DNA of 64,000 nucleotides, taken from NCBI RefSeq assembly GCF_026262505.1, contig NC_067204.1:18764165-18828164 (forward strand), written 5' to 3'. The DNA is from Trichomonas vaginalis G3 (Eukaryota > Parabasalia > Trichomonadida > Trichomonadidae). Positions within the stretch are counted from its first letter, which is position 1. The number at the start of each line of letters is the position of its first letter. This document shows positions 48,401-58,781 of the stretch, piece after piece. Under the pieces are notes generated by a model. The model had not been told where the DNA came from and did not search any database. It saw only the letters and a program-made list of their open reading frames with translations. The position numbers and the translations under genes were made by a program.

Positions 48401-50548
48401 TTGGGAATTGTCATATGGCAATCACTCGCAAAGAAGTCTTCTTACGAGTTTGTCATCAACGCTTTGTTAAGTTTGGCTTTGAATTCTGAAAATTCACAAA
48501 CACAACCAACTGTTGCTGCAATAATTCAAGCATTTTACGTGGCAGATCCAGAAAAAGTCGTTGACATTCTCGTCAAACATTTATCGTTCATGTATTGGCT
48601 CCATAACGATATTTTCGGAGGTTTAATCGTAAATAAGGTTAAAAGTGACAATGACGATAACTTGTCACATGGTCGGTTGATATTTAGCATCTTATTAGAG
48701 ATATCGAGGACATCAGCTGCTGTTATATTGAAACATCTCCCTGTTTTATGCGGATTTGTTTTAATTCATAAATGTGACACATTGAAAACGATTGTCAGAA
48801 AAATTTTCACAGAAGTACAGCAACAACTTGGCAGGAAAGCTCCACAAAGACTTGAGATTATTACACACGAGTTGGATAATAACAGAGTTCAGTTAGCAAC
48901 GAGTTATTACAACTTGATGAATGATTTCGATCCGAATTTGGCGAATGAATTCACTTTGTGTCTTTTGAGATGGGCTTTGTGTTGTGGAAACATCAAGAAA
49001 TCAACACTCGCTGTACAGAGTTATACTGGATTACCTGTTAATCCTCCTGAGCCAAACATTGTTGGTTTGTTCTCAAGAGCTTTTTGGATTGTTACTTCCG
49101 CTCTTTCTGAAATAGATGACTTCAATTCCGCTGTTTTGGAAATAAATTACGTCGCAGAAATCGCAGGAGCTTTCTTAACAATGGCAAGGATATCTGATGA
49201 AAAAGGAGTTTTGACACATAACCCAGCTCTTTTCTGGGTTCCAGCTGAATTGTTGAAACTCAATTTCGCATCACAAAGTCCAATATTTAAACAGAGTTTG
49301 AAAGCTCTTTGTTTCTATTTTGAAAGGAAATCGTTATTCGAAGCAATTTCCGGACAAAATCCAGAAAGAAATGACAGTAATTGTTTCGTTCCAAGCGTGT
49401 TCATGAGATTCCTTGCTCCTTGGCATGAAGAAATCGAAGGATTCAGTTCTTTGATCATGAATTCGACTGTTGATGATTTAGATACATCTCTCGCAATCCG
49501 CGCGCTTTGTTTGATCGCGCAATGTGGTTTTCCAGCTCTGTTCTCGAGATCTGAGTCATGGGCTGAATGTTGCGCGTTGACATTGTTGCCGTGGATGTGG
49601 ATGGTTTCGACAAATGATTACGGAAGAGCAATTTACGTTTCTGATGAGAACTCAATGTTTGTTTCAACTGCAAACAGTTTGGCTCAATATATCAAAGACG
49701 AAGAAGTCTCAAACGCTTTGAAGAACATGAGTACATTTAACTACATCACATTGTATAATGATGTTAAGTTAATCACTGAAAAATGCGGAAGAAAAATGTC
49801 AAAAGAAGAATTGAGAAGTTTCGGAAATTGGTGCTGCAATTTACTGAAATTCGGTGATGAAATGATGAAGATTCCGCTTTATACAATTGTTTCTTGGTTA
49901 TCAGAAGAAGTCAAAGATTTGCCTGATTTGATGCCAGAATTCATTTATTCGGCAATTAATGATCAAAGCCATGAATTCGCTCCTTTCGTAAGTTTGTTGA
50001 AAGCGAAAGTTCCAGCGAACATCAAACTCGAACCGAAAGAAAAGAAGGAATTCCCGCAGATGCACATTTTCGAGAGAATCGTCGTCTGCGACATTCCTTC
50101 TCTCTACGATGTCAACACTTTGGGAGAAACAGAAGTTGTCTGCGAAGATGTCAACTCATTGGTTCCTATTTCGCCAATAACTCCTGCAATCAAAGATACT
50201 CCAACAGTTCAAAGAATAAGAAGTGCTCTGCAAAGAGTCCACTTCCCTCCATTCGAAAGCTGGGCACAGATGAGTGCAAGAGGTGCTGCAACAATGTTGG
50301 GAGTTACAGGATTGAGCGAAGTAAGGAGAACTAAATGGAATGCAGCTGCTGTAATTAACCAGGCTTTGGAGTTGTTGGCAAATGAACCTCCAAAGAATGA
50401 AGAGGAAGAAGAGGAAGAAGAACTTCCTGATCCAATGGGATTGATCCCTGTTGTTGCTTCTGCATTCATTCCAACAATGGATGATGTTAATGAAATAGGT
50501 GCAAATCTGTTCGATGAAGATGGAGAAGTTGGCGAATACTATGAATAA
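45419..50548 (+). CDS. Giant HEAT-repeat scaffold protein, possibly Furry/Tao3-like
   Basis: The 1,709-residue protein is helical throughout. The ATG at 45419 (MNDEKTFYQRVDQ) is chosen over an in-frame TTG at 45398 because of the Inr at 45385. The N-terminal third includes a GIRDGALRLAFAISRYETGI stretch, and the C-terminal third has FTLCLLRWALCCGNIKKST and SLAIRALCLIAQCGFPALF. Last comes an acidic tail (EEEEEEEELPDPMG). Size and all-HEAT build recall the Furry/Mor2/Tao3 cell-polarity scaffolds that bind NDR kinases, yet no single motif proves it; other giant HEAT proteins remain possible. It is intronless and open, and ends about 200 bases before the first gene of Maverick B. Confidence 0.55.
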   Translation: MNDEKTFYQRVDQIISSKSMSAQDLQDLYQFLTACSSSSQENQFLGQTYSTIHKELTKEKIKSLFEVIKSTFKTGDPCFHLVLIVVMHLIAQDLPFFVKDILTPLFDSKLDEELLICAYISRQILDPCTGFLKFASHDGKENHDYWGNGSEDLKTEFGVAITKLRSLVFNKGASLLKATTSKDRNGNIFYNVSILANIQNVIVPPNYRVGDFLCGFPRRPEIAINLSTLQDQSIFTQPHKIEPDKISPAIQTWAKMFGFMNSIGAKELKLQMDFASNVVTKDTPCVLFLKLIPFLNISEFPADILRNAIDQLIYSNVEFSSFILILIQSILLIYPDTTNIIFDKLFEFVDQIGTLTVSQLYLLIFSIGRFMEILYCHKVRKLTNEALTKLDSLTLLAFCAPYNGIRDGALRLAFAISRYETGIRENTVYSVFNSSSKQIEQEFVSSIKCFPLISLLHPTDNITAPTVIEVMRCSEELIWQIMLSGLAKQITKSLDQNLIRQFKHDAIKLLETMDSSSFSRRYAINILMNLTIIPVESNDKSTIRIVLDNAAACLSELYPDVIFLFTTCPETMFLPIIETLLHSDDILIQVTATATCGLTWNSQFSKALDNPQFLSLFQTLFRKLTKDVNSFLIDESIKTKDVKKDVSTSIIYNHVVLRDFVLTTYQLLDFLTKKFSSRPKTPFPCFDIITDVEQKELLNMESTFDSLIIIATTEFNDPDNNLHFYTIRTISLWLCCCRLRKSDLMNTNDFIDQLEKFNDVMLLANSLIHQFNDFLPIFLKRSIQENGSLYFDALCIFFRAPHKFATGPTAVLVSQWESIDPEPNEEMQNAMQYLYEEGGNFLAMCFFYLVSNDKKQRDNSFIMLSSIVPLLVAYHDRCQADRLVDLLGTLRNFSTLTMATENVNNLCTKLVEYLSFMTESVIDRYIDAMLSKPTMETDRLFHPILPWINSISLDLENRVVSRNTDFIFLRFSCFSFVEKVLSIFEPMSRKVEDSLGIVIWQSLAKKSSYEFVINALLSLALNSENSQTQPTVAAIIQAFYVADPEKVVDILVKHLSFMYWLHNDIFGGLIVNKVKSDNDDNLSHGRLIFSILLEISRTSAAVILKHLPVLCGFVLIHKCDTLKTIVRKIFTEVQQQLGRKAPQRLEIITHELDNNRVQLATSYYNLMNDFDPNLANEFTLCLLRWALCCGNIKKSTLAVQSYTGLPVNPPEPNIVGLFSRAFWIVTSALSEIDDFNSAVLEINYVAEIAGAFLTMARISDEKGVLTHNPALFWVPAELLKLNFASQSPIFKQSLKALCFYFERKSLFEAISGQNPERNDSNCFVPSVFMRFLAPWHEEIEGFSSLIMNSTVDDLDTSLAIRALCLIAQCGFPALFSRSESWAECCALTLLPWMWMVSTNDYGRAIYVSDENSMFVSTANSLAQYIKDEEVSNALKNMSTFNYITLYNDVKLITEKCGRKMSKEELRSFGNWCCNLLKFGDEMMKIPLYTIVSWLSEEVKDLPDLMPEFIYSAINDQSHEFAPFVSLLKAKVPANIKLEPKEKKEFPQMHIFERIVVCDIPSLYDVNTLGETEVVCEDVNSLVPISPITPAIKDTPTVQRIRSALQRVHFPPFESWAQMSARGAATMLGVTGLSEVRRTKWNAAAVINQALELLANEPPKNEEEEEEEELPDPMGLIPVVASAFIPTMDDVNEIGANLFDEDGEVGEYYE

Positions 50549-50743
50549 TTTTTTTTATTATTAATTTTTTTATTCTATTTTTTTGTAATAAAGTAGTAGG
50601 ATATGACGGGTTTAGTGACTTTTTTTGTTACATCTATATATAGACGATGCATTAAAATATATTTATTTATAAATTATTAAAAAATTAACATTAATTTTAA
50701 AATAATTTATTTTTTTATCTTTTATAAAAGAAGCTATATATAG

Positions 50744-51334
50744 ATGATGTCAGATATTCCGCGATTAATTAAACATCATTTAAATCCTGAATGGGTTAAA
50801 CTTCAATTTAAAAATGAAGATTGTGAATTATTAAATGAATATGAAAGCCAAAATAAGCTAATGAGGTATAAATATAATGATAAAGAATATTTAATTTCAT
50901 GGAATCAATGGAGTCATAATCAAAGACCTCATAAACGAGAAGAAGAAATTGAAAATAATGAAATGGAAATCATTGATGACATTAAAGAGGATGGAATTCC
51001 TAAATTTTGTAGAAAAACCTTTAGAACTAAGTTAGGAGCATATAAACGTAGAGTATTAAATCCTGAATATCTTAAACATCAATTTAAAAAGGAAGACTGT
51101 GAATTATTAAACGCTAATGAATATGAAAATGCTAAATCAAAACTGAGATATAAATATATTGGAAGTGATGAAAGGTGTAAAGATAAAGATAAAGTTTATT
51201 CAGTTTCATATAATAACTGGCACACGTTAGGGATAAGAAAACATTTAGGAGATTATGGGAAATGTTCTGAATTCTTTAAATCTAGTATGTACGAGAGAAT
51301 AAAAGAAATTAGAAATAATTATTTTCATGAATGA
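50744..51334 (+). CDS. Protein with two copies of an unrecognised 45-residue domain
   Basis: The 196-residue open frame contains an internal duplication. LNPEWVKLQFKNEDCELLN (about 14-32) and LNPEYLKHQFKKEDCELLN (about 104-122) are each followed by YE, a basic L-RYKY strand and a W-containing end (SWNQW / SYNNWH). Such F-x(3)-DCELL-NEY patterns recall small DNA-binding modules next to homing nucleases in large DNA viruses, but the match is only by eye. It is the first gene of element B. Confidence 0.5.
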   Translation: MMSDIPRLIKHHLNPEWVKLQFKNEDCELLNEYESQNKLMRYKYNDKEYLISWNQWSHNQRPHKREEEIENNEMEIIDDIKEDGIPKFCRKTFRTKLGAYKRRVLNPEYLKHQFKKEDCELLNANEYENAKSKLRYKYIGSDERCKDKDKVYSVSYNNWHTLGIRKHLGDYGKCSEFFKSSMYERIKEIRNNYFHE

Positions 51335-51454
51335 AAGATTCACTACCATAATGAAATAAAAAAAAATTTTAAAAAATAAACTTTAAAAATTCATGTCTTA
51401 CGAAAAATTAAAACTTAGTTATGTTTATTATTTTATTTTTTTATTTTGTATGAA

Positions 51455-52066
51455 ATGAGCGTCAAAACTAACAACGTTAAAAAATTAGGATTCACAAACG
51501 AGGAAATAAAGGATATATTAGAGGAGGTAGGTTATGAAGTTAATAAATATTATTTAAGAAATTGTCAAAAATTTGCCGAGTTATTAAATGATTTAGATTA
51601 TGATGGAAAAATGAATAAAGATGATGTTATAAATTTCTTATATCCTACATCTGAAGAAGAAAAACCTAAAGAACCTGATGTTTTCCCCGAATATTATGAA
51701 GAACGGATTAAAGATGATGAATACAATGAAATTGAAAGACTGAAAAAAATAAGAGATGAAATAGATGAAAAAATTAAGGAATTAAGAGAAGTTGAAAAAT
51801 ATAATGAAAATGAAGTAGAGGGTTTAATGAATATCCCAGCTTCAGAATCAGAAGTACAGAAATCTCATGAAGAAAGATATAAAAATTATGTCTCAGAATC
51901 AACACAAAATTTATTAGATGGTGAAATAGACGAAACACTTTCAGAAGAAGGTACTAAATTTATACGTAAACATATGTTACAATTTATTGATAATGAAGAA
52001 TACCCTTGTATCCTACTTTCACCACCTTTAGATTCCGAAAAATTCAAAAAGCTCTTAAAAACGTGA
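51455..52066 (+). CDS. Unrecognised acidic 203-aa protein
   Basis: The start is ATG 51455 (MSVKTNNVKKLGFTNEEI), behind the leader ATTTTTTTATTTTGTATGAA. There is a helical N-terminus with DLDYDGKMNKDD, which looks like an EF-hand loop but may be chance. A coiled coil follows (EIERLKKIRDEIDEKIKELR), then an acidic C-terminal part. Not recognised; a structural or assembly protein is possible. Confidence 0.5.
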   Translation: MSVKTNNVKKLGFTNEEIKDILEEVGYEVNKYYLRNCQKFAELLNDLDYDGKMNKDDVINFLYPTSEEEKPKEPDVFPEYYEERIKDDEYNEIERLKKIRDEIDEKIKELREVEKYNENEVEGLMNIPASESEVQKSHEERYKNYVSESTQNLLDGEIDETLSEEGTKFIRKHMLQFIDNEEYPCILLSPPLDSEKFKKLLKT

Positions 52067-52556
52067 CATATGCAACTAATACGATTAAAAAGAAGATCAT
52101 GATATTTACACAAATTATTATTTAAATAAATGCACAGGTGTTGATAAAGTTTTTGATTTATTAGATAAAATATCAAAAAAACCATTGGAACATATAAAAT
52201 TTTATGTGATTGCGGTTTCATTGTTGAAGATACTAATAATGTTTCATATGAAAGAACAGCACCGAAGGAAGATGAAGTGGAAAGGTCTATACCATTCGTT
52301 ATTAAGAATATAAAAGATATGAAAACGTATAAGCATTATATTTATTCATTTATTTCAGAAAAACGGAAGCAACCCATAAAACATCTTCTCATCATTTTAT
52401 AGCTATTCATACTTTCCTTTTCAAAGTTGTGAAATTAAATAAGACAGGAATTAGATTTAATGTGTCAGGATATGCATTCTTGAGTAAATTAAAATGTATT
52501 TGTCACGTCGCAGATGATAAAAATTTATGTGTTCTTAATTCATTTTATGGGCTTTA
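52067..52556 (+). pseudogene. Remnant of an unrecognised Maverick B gene
   Basis: Short coding-like stretches remain, for example DKVFDLLDKI-type helices and GIRFNVSGYAFLSKLKC before the last stop near 52556. Not recognised; broken in several places. Confidence 0.35.
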
Positions 52557-52606
52557 AAAAATAAACTTTATTTTTATTTATTTTTTAATTTTTTATTCTT
52601 ACATAA

Positions 52607-52807
52607 ATGAACAAAAACGGAACAGCTAAAATGAATGATAATCAAATTAGAGCAGAAGGTAGAAGGTTATTTAAACGCTTCTATAACATTCCTGATGGTG
52701 TTAATCCTAAAACTCGTAGAAGCTATTTAAATGAAGCAATAGATGCCTATGAAGGATTTGACATTTCATCAGAAAGTGAGGAGATTAGCGAGAATGTTAA
52801 ATGTTAA
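52607..52807 (+). CDS. Small basic protein before polymerase B (66 aa)
   Basis: MNKNGTAKMNDNQIRAEGRR is followed by LFKRFYNIPDGVNPKTRRSY and an acidic end. It sits in the same slot as the remnant at 19734-19966 of element A. The leader TTTTTTAATTTTTTATTCTT then ACATAA fits the shared type. Function unknown. Confidence 0.4.
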   Translation: MNKNGTAKMNDNQIRAEGRRLFKRFYNIPDGVNPKTRRSYLNEAIDAYEGFDISSESEEISENVKC

Positions 52808-55800
52808 TATTGATTTCTATTATTGTGATCCTCAACCAGAAGACGTGGACATAAATAAGGTAGACTTTCCATTAGTGGAATCAATAATGATAGATCCAGA
52901 ATTTGAAACAGTAAATATTTTATTAACAAGAGTCCATGTGGAAAACTTCACGCTGACAGAATAACAGACGTTGAAGCACTCACGGCATAAAGTTTGTCCA
53001 TATTGTAAAGAAGAAGTTTATTCTATCCGTGATGATCCAGAAAGGAAAAACCAAAGAAGATTTTTAAAGCATTGTGAGAAATGTAAAGAAAATAATGGAA
53101 GATTAATTCAAGACGTTCAATTGCAAAAGACCCAGCAACCATATGCACCACATATTACGAAACAGAAGATATATCAGTGGTTATTAGCTCACAATTTGCA
53201 GAAATATTATAAACCGACAAGATATTTATTACTTTTGACTTCGAAACATTAGAGACTAAAGAAGAATTACAACTTTCTGAGTGTGCAACTTTGAACGCTT
53301 ACTTAAAACCATTCATGGTATCATCAACGGTTAAATTAAATGATAAAACGTATACGAGGAATTTTTTGCTTAACTTCGAGTGATTCTTTTATTTCTGATT
53401 GATTGAGTTTTTATTTTCAACCTGTTCATTAGTTGTTGAATCAAATATGAGTCAATACAATGAATTATTGAAGCCGCAAACGGCGGGGACTTTGTCCATA
53501 CATTAAATGAAAACAAAGGAAGCATTTAAAGAACTTCTAGATGAGGAATTCAATAAAGTGAATTCATAGTTTTAATTCGGGAAAGTTTGATTTAAATTTA
53601 ATTCTTCGTGATTTAAACACTGCAAAATGGAAAATAAAATCAATGCTGGGTTCTCTTCTCAATTTAAGCAAATCATTGTAAAGAAAACAAACGTTCCATA
53701 TGAATTGAGATTTATTGACATCAAAATTATATAGCGGGTGGGACATTAGACCAATTCACTCAAATTTCGGAAACAATAAATCACGTGTTAAATCCTTTTT
53801 CCCTTATCAATTTATCACATGGAGAATTACGAAGAAGAATTATATAAAGAGGAACCATTCACGAAAGATTCATTTTATTCAGCATTAACTCAAGAAACTA
53901 TATCAGATATGATTATCAAATATATCTCAATGATGCTAAAAATTTTAAGAATAGATTAGAATATTTTATTCATTATTGCAATAAAGATGTTGAAATTATG
54001 ATTGACCCAATCGATAAAATTATTGAAGAAACATTTGTTTATAAAATTGATATGCTTCATAATCTTTCTTTATCATCGAATCTTCAAATTCGTTACGCTT
54101 TAGCATATAAAGACTTTAATCCTAATGAAAAATATCCTGAGGAAGAGATAGAATCAAGTTTTGAATTACAACCGAAAAAGTATTGGAAATATAAAATTGA
54201 ATCAATATAAGAAAACAAGATGAAAAAGCAGAAAGAGATACTAAAAATAATGCTTCAAGGATGATTTTCAATACTATCACGATTTAATCCTTTCATCTAA
54301 ATGCAAAATGTGTGGTAAAGCGTTACATATGCAAATAAACCAACATTGGATAGAATCGATAATGAAAAACCACATACCAAAGAAAATTGTCAGTTAATGT
54401 GTTGTTATTGCAATGTCGTAAAATCAAATAAAGATGAAGATGTTCAACGTTTAAGAATCAATTTAAGAAATTATGCATTAAAAAATAATTTACCAATGAC
54501 TTTAGATTCAGTTGAAGCTTATCACATTCTCCGTAATGGAATTACTGGTGGTCTATCAAATGTTCAACATCGTGTTAATCTTAAAGGAATCACGCACATT
54601 AATAACTTTCATATAGTCCAGAAACTAAAACTGTATCAAATGAGGACACTTCCAACATCATGACTCATTTCGTTGGTGTTGATTTTAATTCATTATATCC
54701 TTCATCATTTTCATCTAATCCTCATGATTTCATTCAATATACTGACCATAAAATGTATATGCCGGGAAGATTGAATGGTGTTATCATTTGTGATACAGCA
54801 ACAAAGAAAGCAAAAGCACTGGGAATAATTAAGAAGAAAAATACTTTATTCGTGGCTGAAGTAAAGGGTCACATTGATGAAAAATAGATTAATGATTACA
54901 TAAACTTTTTACCGATAATAAGAACTTAGATATTATCACAGATGAAAAAACAATTGGCAGTTTTATGTATAATTACATGAAATCAAACAATCTACCAGTT
55001 GACCAGAAACAGAGGAAATTAACTCAGTTAGCATCAACACACAACCAATATCAACCATTTTCTTCTTATTATCTTTGGTATCTAATAGACAGATTTCATT
55101 TTATCATCGATGATATTCAATCAATTTTAACATTTACGAAAAACACTTGTTTTAATGAATTTGCGAACAATTTATGAACGAAAGACAAAAGGCTGAATTA
55201 GAAGGAAATAAAGGAAAAAGTTTATTTTGCAAGATTTCACTTAATGGATCATATGGTTACGATGCAATGAATACACAAAATTACGCAAAGACTAAAATAA
55301 TGAATGCACAGAAGGCACGCGTTGCATGTATGTCAAATAAGTTTAAAAACATAAGAGAAATAGGAGAGGATACGTATCAAGTGATGCTCAAAGATAGATT
55401 TTATAGATGTGATACATGTTTACAAGAGGCATTCTTCACTTTAGATAATGCTAAATACTGGTATTTGGTTTTCATTTATGATTTTATGTATAAATGCATG
55501 AATGTTAATCGTTTTCATTTCATTGAAGGTGATACTGATTCATCTTATTGGGCAATCGCTGGCGACCCAAATCTTCCTAACACTCAAGCATTTCAAGCAA
55601 TTGTTACCGATAAACAATTTTATGATAAAAACATTTTCAAATTCGCACCATTTGATTTCTTCTGTTTTGATGAGAAATTTAAACCTAAATTAAAGAATAA
55701 AGCTGAAGAAAAAGCACATGAGAAGAAGTTATTGGTTTAGCAATTGAGAAACAAGGTGATAACATGGTTGCTTTATGCCTAAGTGTTATACATCATTCAA

Positions 55801-56056
55801 CGATTCAATTGATGGAAGTGATTTTAAAAAGATTGCACAAAAAATGAAAGGTGTTAGTTTAAGGCAAAATAAACAATTAACACCTAAAAATTATTTGGAT
55901 ATAATAAATGATAAAGTTATTTTCGATGGTCAGAATATTAATTTACAACTTAAAAACGGGTCAATGACTCGCTTAACAATCGGTAAGACTGCATTAACAG
56001 GAGCACACACTAAGGCTGTATGTTGTGAAAATGGATGTTGTATGCCATTTATTTAA
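52790..56056 (+). pseudogene. Family B DNA polymerase of Maverick B, broken
   Basis: Conserved parts are in the right order: a zinc-type CPYCKEEV near 52995, an exonuclease-type DFET near 53235, an HNH-like stretch (DRIDNEKPHTKENC, CCYCN) near 54350-54420, palm motif A DFNSLYPSS near 54680, motif B KISLNGSYGY near 55220 and motif C GDTDSSYW near 55530. A long insertion between A and B fits the protein-primed subgroup. It is fuller than the polymerase of element A but heavily broken, with about ten breaks. Confidence 0.85.
53473..53497. repeat. Paired GC mini-hairpins
   Basis: GCCGCAAACGGC is followed at once by GGACTTTGTCC: two short perfect stem-loops (4-bp stems). Confidence 0.5.
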
Positions 56057-56112
56057 TACAATTTAAAAACGTAGGGGTTGAGTCATGAATTTAAAATTTT
56101 ATTTTTAATGAA

Positions 56113-56568
56113 ATGCCACAGAAGAGACAAAAGGAACCAAATCGATTTATACCAAATGGTTTTAACTTTCAGATTCCAAATAATCAACCGCAACGAATTT
56201 TTCAAATCCCACCACAGCATCAACAGCCGCAACAACGACCACCACCACCACAACGTCAACGGAGAAGAACATTCACCCCTGAAGAAAGAAATTTCAATAA
56301 TTTGATGCGTCAACAAAATCAAGGTTTGAGATTTTATCCGGGCAGTAATGGTATACATATAAGGCATCCAAATTTAGATAGAAGATATACCGCTGAGATT
56401 CATATTTTACCTAATAATACGGTTAATTTTGCTGGATTTTATGATCATCATCAGGAAATCTGGACTCCACCATTTGATACGTTTTAGAAGGAGGAACCGT
56501 TAATGATGCGATTCAATATGTAAATAATGGTTTTGATACTATGATTCAAAGAGGTGGGCACCCTTAAA
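56113..56568 (+). pseudogene. Proline/glutamine-rich basic small protein gene, broken near its end
   Basis: The open part has 124 residues: MPQKRQKEPNRFIP, then a Q/P/R-rich stretch (PQHQQPQQRPPPPQRQRRR), then a beta-like C-terminal region (GSNGIHIRHPNLDRRYTAEI, NNTVNFAGFYDHH). In style it matches the small proline/glutamine-rich proteins of element A. A minor virion or DNA-condensing protein is possible; not recognised. The leader is TTTTATTTTTAATGAA. Confidence 0.45.
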
Positions 56569-56589
56569 ACATTTATTTTTATTTTTATA

Positions 56590-57168
56590 TAAAGGATAAC
56601 GCAGATTTAGAAAATTTAATTGATGATTTAGTATTTAATCAAAATTTTCTTAATTATTGAATTAAAATCATATCTCCAAAAACATAATAACAATATAACA
56701 GGTGATGATATGGATTATTATTATTCATATTATAAAAATGAAATTTTGAAATATCATGATAAATAATTTCTGAAATTAAAGACAAAATTAAAATAATGAA
56801 TATACAAAGGGAAAAACTAAATCACAACTTAAACAGTTGAAAGATTTCAAAAATAAAGTATTAACAGAAGAAGATATTGATGAATTATATAAATTATATA
56901 ATCCTGAGCCGCAAAAGCCAAAGGAACAAAACAAAAGAAGAAAAGCCGAAAACAACACCAAAAGAGAAAGTAGCAAATGTTCAACAGCTAAAGGTGCAAA
57001 ACGCCCAGGTCCTTCAGACCATAAATGAAGCACAAGCTTTAATTTATGATTCATTAGTTAAACCATATTCAGCCCGACTTTTAAATGAAGATCAACTTTT
57101 GGAATTCATCCTTCAACATAAATCGAAGCGGGAAAGTATATCAAACCTTTATATACAGCATATTTAAA
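56590..57168 (+). pseudogene. Remnant of an unrecognised, lysine-rich gene of Maverick B
   Basis: Stretches such as NKVLTEEDIDELYKLYNPEP, a KPKEQNKRRK basic part and LKVQNAQVLQTINEAQ remain. The QQLK-x-QNAQVLQTI segment recurs in the small frame at 63592-63810, and the DNA there includes a GC mini-hairpin pair. Not recognised. Broken. Confidence 0.4.
56995..57020. repeat. Paired mini-hairpin, partly decayed
   Basis: GGTGCAAAACGCCC (imperfect stem) is followed by GGTCCTTCAGACC. It is the counterpart of 63760-63787 in the opposite orientation, and lies inside coding-like sequence. Confidence 0.4.
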
Positions 57169-57195
57169 ACAAATGAATAGAATACATCCAAATTA

Positions 57196-58167
57196 ATGAA
57201 AGGAAAATCAACAACTAAAACTTCATCATCCAAAATCAAAGCAGATAAAATTAAACCACTTACAACACCAAAACCTCCAACGGTAGTACCTCCTCCTTCA
57301 GTTAATCCTTCATCATTCACTTTATTATATCCATTTCAAACATTAAAGAAGCAAAAAGATTTTAAAAAGGATTTCAAGATATTAAATAAACCAACTGACC
57401 CGAAAATTCAACCGTTAAAGGAAAAAATTTTAGTCGCCCTTCATTTGCACCATATCCATATTCATACGAAATCGATCATTTATATTCAAAAGGAAACGTT
57501 ACTTATTTATTTGCCATTAGCATTAACACTAGATATTTATATTGCATTCCGGTGAAAGGGAAAACAGAACAGAAACAAGAAGAGCTATTCAATACTTACT
57601 AGATCATGAAAGTAATAATATAAGATGATGGTGATAAAGGATTTCAGGCAGCTATGGGCTCATTATTTCCCACAAATTAATTTTTACTTCTCATCTTCTC
57701 CATATACGTTTCATAATAAAATAGTTGATGCGGTAATGAGAACTCTTAGAGATGCGTTAGGGGTTAACGGTCAGATATACTGGGATGGAAATCATGACTC
57801 CATCATACAGCAGTTAGTATATTATTACAATAATACATGGCATAGAACTATAAACATGAAACCAGTGGAAATGAAAAATGATATTTCAAAAGAATGGGAA
57901 TATATTAGAAAGCAAATGGAAAGGTTAAATGATGTTAAACGTGAACAAATTAATTCGGGGCTCATGAATTTTAAACAAGGGGATAAAGTTTTGATTCATC
58001 TCGATTATGGAAAAACTGATAAATCAATGACAAAAAGAAGACGAAGATTTGACACAATAGCTGAATTTGTTAGATATATTAACGGCAATGCATTAGTTGA
58101 AGTTGACAATAAATTAATAGAAATTCCGATTTATTTTATTACTCCATTATATTTAAATAATATTTAA
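57196..58167 (+). pseudogene. Retroviral-type (rve) integrase of Maverick B, broken
   Basis: The start MKGKSTTKTSSSKIKADK is followed by a proline-rich stretch. The catalytic-core end is clear: YTFHNKIVDAVMRTLRDALG (third-acid region in Maverick form, compare element A), YYYNNTWHRTINMKPVEM (the typical N-x-x-H-x-T-x-x-x-P end of rve cores) and a C-terminal SH3/chromo-like basic module (FKQGDKVLIHLDYGK ... ALVEVDNKLIEIPIYF). Broken, with a few breaks in the first half. Confidence 0.85.
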
Positions 58168-58186
58168 TTTTTTTATTTCGTAAGAA

Positions 58187-58502
58187 ATGAGTGACAAAAA
58201 GCATCCAAGAGTCCTGATTCAATTAAGATTCAGAGTCCAGACAATGAATATAAAAAGAAACTAAACAGAATTAAATCAAAAATATGCTATTACAAAAAGA
58301 AGCCGCAATGCGGGGCTGATGCCCATAAAACTAAAGAACTGAAAACGATAAAGAGAGGAAAGAAATAATCGAAAAATTAGAAACTTACCGTTCAATCCTT
58401 AAACTGAGTGAAGCAAAAATAAAAGAATTTAATAGAATAAATAAATTGATTGGAAGAGATGAATTTAATAAAGATGAATTTTTAAACTCAATCCAAATTT
58501 AA
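58187..58502 (+). pseudogene. Remnant of a small basic gene of Maverick B
   Basis: It follows the leader TTTTTTTATTTCGTAAGAA. The best-kept part is near the end (KLSEAKIKEFNRINKLIG, DEFNKDEFLNSIQI). Not recognised; broken. A paired mini-hairpin lies inside it. Confidence 0.4.
58303..58324. repeat. Paired GC mini-hairpins
   Basis: CCGCAATGCGG directly followed by GGGCTGATGCCC (stems of 4 bp), inside the small gene remnant. Confidence 0.5.
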
Positions 58503-58523
58503 TTTTTATTCCTCTTCGACAAC

Positions 58524-58555
58524 GTCTCTTCGAGACGCCGAACCCTTCTGGGTTC
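58524..58555. repeat. Paired GC mini-hairpins in the intergenic gap
   Basis: GTCTCTTCGAGAC (5-bp stem), then GAACCCTTCTGGGTTC (6-bp stem, TTCT loop) just after the remnant gene's stop. It could also act as a convergent terminator. Confidence 0.55.
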
Positions 58556-58567
58556 TTCTTTCCATCA

Positions 58568-58690
58568 TTACTGCATAACCGCATCTTCTCGGTTTTCGTG
58601 GTTTGTTGTTTTTAATTGTTCTTGCATCATTTTTATCATTTCCTCCCTTGTTATGATTCGTGGTAAATTTTGAGCTTGTGGGGTATCCAT
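58568..58690 (-). CDS. Possible 40-aa protein
   Basis: A short open frame starts MDTPQAQNLPRIITREEMIK and is helical and charged after that. The sequence before the ATG (ATTTTATTTTTATATAA on the minus strand) matches the leader of the primase-helicase. Weak on its own, but the leader makes it plausible. Confidence 0.35.
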   Translation of the reverse strand: MDTPQAQNLPRIITREEMIKMMQEQLKTTNHENREDAVMQ

Positions 58691-58781
58691 TTATATAAAA
58701 ATAAAATTTTGTTATCAGTTATTTTATCATCATTTTATTAAGTTCATCTTTAGTTAATTTGAATGATAAGAAAATTTATTT

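Noticed and set aside
51560-51640. EF-hand in the acidic protein (DLDYDGKMNKDD)
   Set aside because: It matches the loop pattern, but there is only one loop, in an acidic, D-rich protein, with no second hand; kept only as a remark.
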